In this document: positions 56,841 through 64,000 of the stretch, one piece after another | Position numbering within the stretch: position 1 is the stretch's first letter | How the letters are laid out: every line of letters begins with the position of its first letter | Program-made: the position numbers and the translations under genes | Notes under the pieces: model-generated | Database searches by the model: none | What the model saw: the letters and a program-made list of their open reading frames with translations, nothing else | Told to the model about the DNA's origin: nothing | Source of the DNA: Neolentinus lepideus HHB14362 ss-1 | Lineage: Eukaryota > Basidiomycota > Agaricomycetes > Gloeophyllales > Gloeophyllaceae | Length of the DNA: 64,000 nt | Direction of reading: 5' to 3' | NCBI GenBank assembly: GCA_001632425.1 | Contig: KV425559.1 | Location: 251,472-315,471, forward strand

Positions 56841-57680
56841 TTACTCGTGACTCCCTGCTTCATCTCCATTCTCTGCATCTAAGCTGTTCTGCCTGTCAGC
56901 CTTGGGAACATACCATGACAAGACATCCTGGACAGCCTGCTCTTTCATCTTGTCATCCCTGGTGATAGCTCCCTGATTCCTCACCCAACTCACATTCAAC
57001 ATCTGGCAATCTGTGCACATGCCTGCAATTTGGATGCGGTCCAAGAGGTCGAGTGCCTCTCATCCAGACATGTTCGAGTCCAGGTGGAGAAGATGCTTAG
57101 CAAGACCTTGCCACCACTGTATGACCCAAGAATGCTCACATCGAGCAGGAGTTGGGCATGTCAGATTGAGCACTGCATCTGGAGGAAAGAAGGCGAGGAT
57201 CAGGTGATGCTCAGAGATACGGGCTTGAGTGTTGCTGAGGATGTAGAATGTGTTGGGGCCAATCAGATGAGCCATCTCTTGTGTAATTGCAGTTATTGGC
57301 ATCTTTAGTAGATCTCAGAATGCTGGCTCCACCCATTCTACAACCTCATACATCCTCGCCAGGTAGAATTGAAGTGGTGCATTCCCAGCTAGGACTTGGG
57401 GCAGGTTCTCAATGGTGTAGCTTCGGCCATCCTGGATCTCCCACATGGTGGACAGTTTCAGGATAGCTATGAGGGAGCTTTGATCAAGAGTCTCCTTGCT
57501 ACAACTGCATGGCGCTACGTGAGTACCTGGTTCTCTACCTACTGAGCATGACACTGACCCTTTAAACATGTACTTGAACAGGCTGTTGACCTTGGCCTGG
57601 CTTATGCATTCAGGAAGAACCATAGGTTGATCGTCGGACCCTCCCTCTTGTCCATCTGCTGGTGGAGGGATTGTTGACAT
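56841..57680 (-). pseudogene. BTB-like domain gene broken by two nonsense codons
   Basis: Minus strand: MSTIPPPADGQEGG, an intron around 57557-57514, then LIAILKLSTMWEIQDGRSYT, LARMYEVVEWVEPAF, an in-frame TGA, DLLKMPITAITQEMAHLIG, NTFYILSNTQARISEHH, CEHSWVIQWWQGLAKHLLH, a second in-frame TGA after SNMSG, then EALDLLDRIQIAGM. This is the layout of the large agaricomycete family with an N-terminal BTB-like domain and a conserved C-terminal EHSW..EWW motif. The frame is unchanged across both stops, and each stop stands where Arg (CGA) is plausible. The N-terminal BTB core is not evident in the window, so the 5' part may be missing. Function unknown. Confidence 0.7.
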
Positions 57681-57951
57681 GGTCTGGAAAAACTCTGAAT
57701 GGTTTGCTAGGAGGCTGAGGTGGACATTGTATAGAGTAGTATTTTCGCCAACCTAGTATGAAGATCCAGTTATATCCCTTATATCATTCAAATACAACAG
57801 ACCTGCATAATCAGTGACCTGTCAGGATAGTAGAACTCAGGGTGGTGGGTGCAAGACATGGGCTGTAGTACGTTTGCTGAGAATTCTGCATCCCGAGTCC
57901 TAATTAGTCAATACTGCCGTCTCGCCTTCCTCCAAGCCAACCTCTGTTGAT
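57681..57951. other. Spacer between the BTB-like and integrase relics
   Basis: About 270 bp between the 5' ends of two divergently oriented relics. No coding evidence. CpG is scarce, as in its neighbours. Confidence 0.4.
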
Positions 57952-60900
57952 ATGGACCACTCTCGTCCCTTGTCTTTTCCAGCACTCCCCCTACACCCAG
58001 ACTCAGAAATATGGGCTGCTAATGTACAGTGGGCTCATCAGATCCTATCTGAATCATACACCAGAGCTTCTCAGCTTCTACGACAAGAGGATGGTGATCC
58101 ACTTCATCTCCAGATTCACTCTGAACAAATTTATAACCAGATGCTCCCTATCCTTGAAGCATTAGCACAGGAAGTCAGCAATGATGGATGGACAGCAGAA
58201 TGTGCCCATGCACTTGCAAAGATCACAGCTGAGTTAGAGGATGCAGCATTCACTGCACAGGGTGTGTACGCCATCCAGTTTTATTGCACCTTGTTTCAAT
58301 AGGATAATCTGGGGTGTCAGTGAGCAATCCAAAATCTGACGAATCAAGCCTGTCACTGTCCAGCACACTGGCCACCATGGATGTCCTTGCAAAGTCATCA
58401 ATGCAGGCTGGCTTCTAGAGGCCATGTCAGCCCATAGGAAGCTTACAACTCAGAAGCTTGCTGACCTCCTTGGGATGCACCGGTGATAGGCCTCCAGCGT
58501 CGCTAGCCTCTGAAAACGCATTTTCGGCGTGTTCGACACGATGCGGAAAGCGCTGAGACCACCGACGAATCTCCGAGCGTTCACCGAGCTACGACTCAAT
58601 ACATCGGCGATCCCCGAGGACGCGCACTGCCGGATACTGACGTCACCGCCGAGCAGTGGACACTTCGCCGCGCCGCATGCCTGTCGGTGCTTTACCGGGA
58701 CTCAATTCGATGACTCAGGATACGCCGAGGTTGTCGAATGTTGCTTATGTGCTCGGACGACGGAACCGATGGCATCGGCGACGCTTACTCAACACCCTGC
58801 CCCTTCCATACAATACGACGATCCTCGGAACTCAGCCTACTCTCTCCGTGGCAGCGAGTCGCAGCACTCGGTGCATCCATCAAGCGCCGAAACACGCTGA
58901 GTCACTCATATCAGCCTTCCTGACGCAAACCAGCTGATCTTACCTTCCGTCCGACCTCGCAATAACTCGGCGGTCATTGGTCGTCGTACGATAGGATGCC
59001 GTGGGCCACCATTTCGGTCCGGTGCCGTCGCAACACTCGGTCAGCCCTCTTTATGAAGTTCGAGGTGATGGTCATCAAGCACGAGTCGTCAAAATGCACC
59101 GAGGCACTGTACGGGCTCAAGATGGAAGGATATTCCCTGGGGGCGGCGGTTCCTGACCCGCCTAGAGTGCTTCGGAATAAGAGCGGTATGCGGCAGAAGA
59201 TTGGCGAGCGGCTTGGGAGTTTAGCGAGACTCGGCGGCGCATTTCTGGTTGTATTCTCCGATTGTAGACGCATGGAGCGTTAGGCGGTCTCGGACTTAGC
59301 GGTTTCTTAGACTTCGGGTCACTTAGTACTTTAGTCGTCCTGTATATTCCTTTCCAGCAGCAAATTTTACCTCACAGCTCACATCTCAAAGCCTCGTTGC
59401 ATCCGAATTGCGTTCTAAGAAGACCTCGGCGTGAGGTCTTGCGTTTACCTCTGCGTTTATCGTCCCTATTGCGTTCTCCCTGAGTCTTCTGCACCGGCGT
59501 TCCCTCTTATCGCGTCATCAAAGTCCTCCGGCGTGGAGGAACCTGTCAGTCTATCGTCCAACTATCGCCCGAGTCCCCGAAAAGGACAAGCTGGTCTAGC
59601 CCGGCCCCGAGAACCCTCCGAGAAGCGCTGAGTCGGCGCCGAGACGCGTATAGTAAGAGAGTTAGGGAGCTAGAAGAGTTGAAGAGCGTCCGGGTCTACT
59701 CAAAAAGAGATATACGGTGCCATTTAGTGTTCTGTTTTGCATTCCTCACCTCCCCCGAGCTTTACCCTTCTGCCCTTCGACTACTGACACTATTAGACGG
59801 AGTTCCCTCCGCGTTTTCTAGGTGTTTTTGGTGGTTGTTGTGTGTTGTAGCCTGTCACCGGAATGCAGTAAGCAAGCAGCTGAAGCTATACGGTGTCTTC
59901 CAGAGATTCTCTGACATATCTGATGTGGACATTGACCAATTGGTTGAATTATACAAGTGACATTGTCCTACCTCAGGTCTTCGCTATGTCATTGGGTTTT
60001 TCAAGTGCCATGGCCTCCGAGTGCAGAAACGACATATCCATATGTCTCTCCGACGCATTGATGGTCTTGGTCAGGTTCTTAGAAACTATCAGGCCATAAC
60101 CCAATGAGAGTACAGTGTTCCCCATCTGAATTATTTGTAACACATTGATGGCTATCACAAGCTGATACGATGGGGTTTTGTCATTCATGGAATGGTGGAC
60201 AGCTTTTGCAGAACAGTAAGTCTGCCTGTGTTATTCGTGATTTTCATTGGTACAACACAAGTTGCAGGTGGTTGGAATAGAAGTCAATACTAATAACCAT
60301 GCACCCACTGTCCTCAATTTGTTTCTCAATGCAATTGGCAAGTATGGACTGCCATCCTGGGTATGAGGAGACAGAGGAGGTGAGAACCTTGAGGTTGCAG
60401 TATGGGTTATCAAGCACTGGGGTCCAAACCGAGCATCTTTCATGTGGGGAAGGTAAGTGGTTGATTCATCATTCCAGTGACTATCTGTGCAATTGGCCAC
60501 CAGTTCGACCCAAAACACTCGAATTGAGTGACTGTGGGTCGAAGTTGGCTCCCAGTTTGCCAGGTGTTGGTGAGCCTTCTTCCCCCACCTTGAGTGACTC
60601 CATGAACTGGATCCAAAGAACCCAGCTCATCTCTGGCTTCTTTGTACATTGTTTCTACCTGAGCTTTGACAGGATTGTGGGAATTTCCAGGAGGAGTGGA
60701 ATCATCACCTGATTTCTGGTGAAGGACATGATCAAACACCATTGGTAAGTCCTTTGCACTGGTGATTGTTGTCACCTCTCACAAGTAGTATCAAGGATAT
60801 GCGATTTGTTGGTGAATTAGAGCATGGTGTCTATGATGATGATTACAAAGATGTTCATCCTGAAATTCTCAATCATTACTATGGTGTTGATTCTGCAGCT

Positions 60901-61280
60901 GAAGTTCAATATCCAGGATGGACCGGAGCAGGCCACTCTGATACCGAGGATGGTGGCGAAGATCTTGATGAGCTTATAGCAGCTGACCAAGAGCGATATG
61001 TCCATCATGATCCATTGCTGTACCTAAAGCTAAATCTCCCTTCTCCATTGATCTCACAACTGACTTCTTGTCTGCTCTATCCGAACTCCTTCCAGTTGAC
61101 TTCATACCTGTGGGTTTGAATGTTCAAGAAGACAAATGGCCTGATGGAGGTTATCCTGAAGTGGAGGTGATAAAGAATGGGAGGAAGTACGTAGACATCA
61201 ATCTGCCCTTTGAGGCATGGTGACCTCAGGCTGTAGTCTGGATGAAGGCTTTGACCTTGCTTGCAGAATTTTCATCATGA
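57952..61280 (+). pseudogene. Integrase-core (DDE-type) element gene, mutated and split by an insertion
   Basis: The N-terminus (MDHSRPLSFPALPLHPDSEI, ILEALAQEVSNDG) and the helix-turn-helix-like KLADLLGMHRNAVSKQLKLY lead to RYVIGFFKCHGLRVQKRHIH, HIDGYHKLIRWGFVIHGMVD, GLPSWVRGDRGGENLEVAVW, GPNRASFMWG and TRIE, the integrase-core layout common in basidiomycete genomes. DIDGYH- and RGDRGGEN-type segments carry the likely metal-binding acids. The C-terminal part (MRFVGELEHGVYDDD, WPDGGYPEVEV) ends at the TGA at 61278-61280. Stops interrupt it where Arg or Trp is expected (LYK-stop-H, TQ-stop-EYS, YL-stop-HID, EAW-stop-PQ). A 1374-bp element is inserted at codon HR|N. Clearly dead; age and activity are discussed in the findings. 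Confidence 0.8.
58484..59857 (+). mobile_element. Non-coding insertion element with TGAYAGGC termini
   Basis: The element starts TGATAGGCCTCC and ends TAGCCTGTCA, so its ends form a short imperfect inverted repeat. It is bracketed by CCGG (58480-58483 and 59858-59861), consistent with a 4-bp target-site duplication. A 6-bp duplication CACCGG with shorter termini is an alternative reading. Removing it exactly rejoins the host frame (GMHR, then NAVSKQ). The interior is GC- and CpG-rich and shows no transposase, so the element is probably non-autonomous. Related ends occur at 61884, 62028 and 63325. Confidence 0.85.
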
Positions 61281-61479
61281 TATGATACTGATTCTGAAAA
61301 TAGTACTGACATTGAACAGTAATACTATTGATGTTGTAATCATTCTACATACTATGTTGAACAGAACAAAGATAGTCGGGGTAACAAGCTAATACCCTCC
61401 TTCCAACGAGCAACATTGGCTTCCTGAGCTTGTTGTTTTCCTACCTCAGCCTCAAACTTCTGAGCTGACCTACTCTGTG

Positions 61480-61884
61480 GTGCGGCGGTGTCGTGATAGC
61501 CGTGGTCGCGCCATGTGTCAATGTGCACTGCACGCATAAGGAAAGTCGCGCCAATAGAACTAGCGCTGATCCGAAGCGACGGCGGGCTGTACGCCATATG
61601 GAAAGGCACCCTGAGACACCGCCTCGGTTCGGACTGCAGTAACAACGCCGGCCGACACATGCCGAAATGCTGATGACTCGACTGAATGACGTTCAACGTC
61701 CGAGCTGCCGAGGAGCCGTCCTAAGTGCGCTGAGGAGCCGAGAGCCTTGTCGCTGGTGTGTAGGGTCGCTAGTGCGCAGAGTACCGACAGTGCGCTATTG
61801 AGTCGCTAAGTCGCCATTCCCACGAAGCGCACGGAATCGCCCTAAATCGCGTTTTCTGGGGTCAGAAGCCAATGGGGCCTATCA
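61480..61884 (-). mobile_element. Left-end fragment of the TGAYAGGC element family, inverted
   Basis: Ends GGGGCCTATCA at 61884, the reverse complement of TGATAGGCCCC. It is similar over its length to 63325-63733 in opposite orientation; both encode the same non-functional peptide series (for example PFHMAYSPPS and GYHDTAAPQS). Confidence 0.8.
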
Positions 61885-62028
61885 ACGATGCCTTCCATTG
61901 TGTTGTTTTTCATCCCTCACCTCCCCTGAGCTTTACCTTTCTACCCTTCTACTGCCGACACTATTAGACGGAGTTCCCTCTGCATTTTCTAGGTGTTTTT
62001 GGCAGTTGTTGTGTGTTGTAGCCTGTCA
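61885..62028 (+). mobile_element. Right-end fragment of the TGAYAGGC element family
   Basis: Shares blocks such as ACACTATTAGACGGAGTTCC and GTTGTGTGTTGTAGCCTGTCA-type ends with 59727-59857 in the same orientation. It ends at GCCTGTCA (62021-62028) and abuts the inverted left-end fragment directly. Confidence 0.75.
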
Positions 62029-63324
62029 ACAACTTGCGGTAGTAGGTAGTTAGAGTCAGACATAGAGCAGTCACTCTCTTGTATTTAAGACATCACTTTT
62101 CTGTTTTGTAAAACAAGTTATCTTCACCATACTCTTCAGATTTCAGTCTTGTGTCAGAGTTTCTTCTAAGTCCATCTTGCAACTCGCGTTTAGGTACTCT
62201 TGCGTACCTCCGACTTCATCCAGAGATAGCGGCAGAGCAAGTCAGCGTATTGTCGCTAATTGTAAGCAAACCCCTTCACAAAGTCTCTCTCTCTTAGGCA
62301 GCCTCGTGTGCTGCAGCGTCATATTAACCAGCATCTATACATCCAAGTTAGAGGTAGCGACTGAAAGCAGTGCTCTCCTATAGAGCACCAAAGACCGTAC
62401 AGCGCTGAGCAGGAGAAGTACCGTATAGCACCTACACAGCGCCGCGCACATAGCGCTACATAGCGCATAGCGTCACTCCCTATAATCAGACTGCTGCTGA
62501 ATAGCGACTCGGCACCAACCTCCCTTTAGCCCCACCTATACATCTCACCTACACCCATCCCCTCTGAACTATACATACCCTTCATTACCCCGGGCCTCAC
62601 AGCCATCTGACACCAAGGGTTTGGTGTTTGCTTTGTGGTTGTGTCTGTCTTTAGGTCACATCTTCATGGGTTTCATCGCATGTCAGTGCACATGGTCATG
62701 GTTCAGGCACCCCATCTGAGCGCCCAAGGCCTTGCCCTGCATACAAGGGCAAGGCAAAGCTGTTTTGACTGGTAAGGTTGTTGATAAGCGAATTGCAGTT
62801 CAGAAGGGTAAACTCTTTGTAGAAACACCCTTGGAGAGTTCAGAGAGTGACTCTGATAGTGGAGGTGTGACTGATGCATCTGCATTCATGCACAAGATCA
62901 AGCAAGAGGTCTTGGAGAGGAGGTCTGATAGATTGGCTAGTAAGGATGGTGGGAAGTGGACGAGGAGCCATGAGAGTGGTTCAGAGGTGGAAGTAGGAGA
63001 GGTCAAGAACGTCAAGAGTGAGGAAGCTTTGTCTGGGACTGATGGTACATACACTAATTGAACTTGATGCTGACACATGCACTGAATATCCACTAGATGA
63101 AGAGGATCCATTTATGAACATGGAGCAGTACGTTGAGCAGATGGGAGCAGATGACCTACCGCTGAATGCTGGAGCTTCAACAAGTGGGTCTGGGATACCA
63201 TTATTTGAGGGTGGGGTTGGGTATATGGTTGGATTAGGTAGCTCAGTGGGCAGGGGGTTCACATCCCCTGGGAAGCCAAAGCGCAGCCCTTGGACCAAAA
63301 ACTAAGTCTTATGTTGGATTACGG
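62029..63324. other. Relic sequence with short charged open frames
   Basis: 62029-62530 has repeated TAGCGC and CATAGCGC words and no gene. Two plus-strand frames follow: 62732-63061 (acidic, Ser-rich, ETPLESSESDSDSGG, then KSEEALSGTD) and 63018-63305 (YPLDEEDPFMNMEQYVEQMG). They overlap in different frames and resemble pieces of one decayed element-encoded protein cut at 63325 by the next insertion. Family not recognised. Confidence 0.4.
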
Positions 63325-64000
63325 TGATAGGCCCCGTTGGCTTCTGACCCCAGAAAACGCGACTTAGGGCAATTCCGCGCGCTTCGTGGGAACAGCGACT
63401 TAGCGACTCAATAGCGCACTGTCGGTACTCCGCGCACTAGTGACCCTACGCACCAGCGACAAGGCTCTCGGCTCCTCGGCGGACTTAAGACGGCTCCTCG
63501 GTAGCTCGGACGTTGGACGTCATTCAGTCGAGTCATTGGCATTTCGGCATGCGTCAGCCGGCGTTCTTACTGCGGCCCGAACCGAGGCAGTGTCTCAGGG
63601 TGCCTTTCCATATGGCGTACAGCCCGCCGTCGCCTCAGATCAGCGCAAGTTCTATTGGCGCGACTTTCCTTATGCGTGCAGTGCGCATCGACACATGGCA
63701 TGACCACGGCTATCACGACACCGCCGCACCACAGAGCGGCCCCACCCTTTATCCCTCTTTCGGCAGCATCGCGCTAGCATCGGCAGCATAGCCCGCCCCC
63801 GGATCATCGAAGAGGCACGCTCTAATGCAAAGTCAAGACGCACCCGACTGGCTCCCGTCCGTGGAGTGGCGCGTGTGCTAGAGTTGGTCGCGCAGGGTAT
63901 TGGTCGCAGAGCGCATGTGGATTAGGAGCAAGGCAGTACAGGTCGTATGGATGTGAGGCTGAGCAGAGGCACAATTCGCGGTAGTAGGTAGATAGGATCG
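63325..64000 (+). mobile_element. TGAYAGGC element, left part (continues beyond window)
   Basis: Starts TGATAGGCCCCGTTGGCTTC after GGATTACGG. The first 410 bp match the inverted fragment 61480-61884. Near its end in the window it contains GCGGTAGTAGGTAG, also found just after the right-end fragment at 62034-62047. CpG-rich, with no supported gene. Confidence 0.75.

Noticed and set aside
58529..58937. Frames of 90-120 codons inside the nested element
   Set aside because: No motif, overlapping in several frames, as expected from GC-rich non-coding DNA.
61352..61696. Apparent conserved protein shared with 63513-63791
   Set aside because: The similarity is explained by duplication of non-coding element ends; nothing indicates protein selection.
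1..64000. tRNA or rRNA genes
   Set aside because: I saw no convincing cloverleaf or rRNA core. A tRNAscan-SE and Rfam scan would decide.

Overview
The window is nuclear DNA of a filamentous basidiomycete, most likely an agaricomycete of the polypore type. Reasons: genes carry many short GT-AG introns (about 45-60 bp), a few GC-AG introns and several microexons. The gene families are typical of that group: high-affinity iron uptake, a sedolisin protease, C2H2-RING proteins, fungal P450s, BTB-like proteins and integrase-core relics. There are no bacterial operon features. One run of N (47626-47740) marks an assembly gap.

Layout. 1-511: 3' end of an unrecognised gene. 998-3719: intact allantoate-permease-type MFS transporter. 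3720-10032: gene-poor stretch with at most one degraded gene. 10033-14503: HMG-CoA reductase (1249 aa). 16225-18273: secreted sedolisin (565 aa). 18522-19504: SRP19/Sec65. 19832-22861 (minus): C2H2/RING zinc-finger protein. 23400-24990: AT-rich relic region. 25117-27052: serine hydroxymethyltransferase (500 aa). 27448-29500 (minus): carboxylesterase-like protein with a questionable catalytic triad. 29501-34877: gene-poor. 34878-37038: cytochrome P450 pseudogene. 37354-38979 (minus): single-exon polytopic membrane protein of unknown function. 40127-41535: DUF4336-like protein. 41536-44071: no gene seen.

44072-54322 is a high-affinity iron-uptake island. FTR1a (+) and FTR1b (-) converge tail to tail, and FTR1b diverges from the multicopper ferroxidase gene FET3 (+). 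Fet3 oxidises Fe(II) and Ftr1 imports the Fe(III) formed. Exact or near matches to the ATCWGATAA element bound by iron-sensing GATA repressors (SreA/Sre1/Urbs1 type) lie upstream of all three genes, which suggests one shared iron-responsive regulon. FTR1b has two more introns than FTR1a, and pyrimidine-rich introns have expanded in FTR1b and FET3. A small ABM-like gene follows at 54631-55386 (minus), bracketed by a direct repeat of about 190 bp.

55.9-64 kb is a repeat graveyard. A BTB-like gene and a large integrase-core gene are inactivated mostly by TGA codons where CGA or TGG is expected, as cytosine deamination would produce. A younger, CpG-rich, non-coding element of 1374 bp (termini TGATAGGC/GCCTGTCA, 4-bp target duplication CCGG) sits inside the integrase relic. 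Two further copies of its family form a 0.4-kb inverted repeat.
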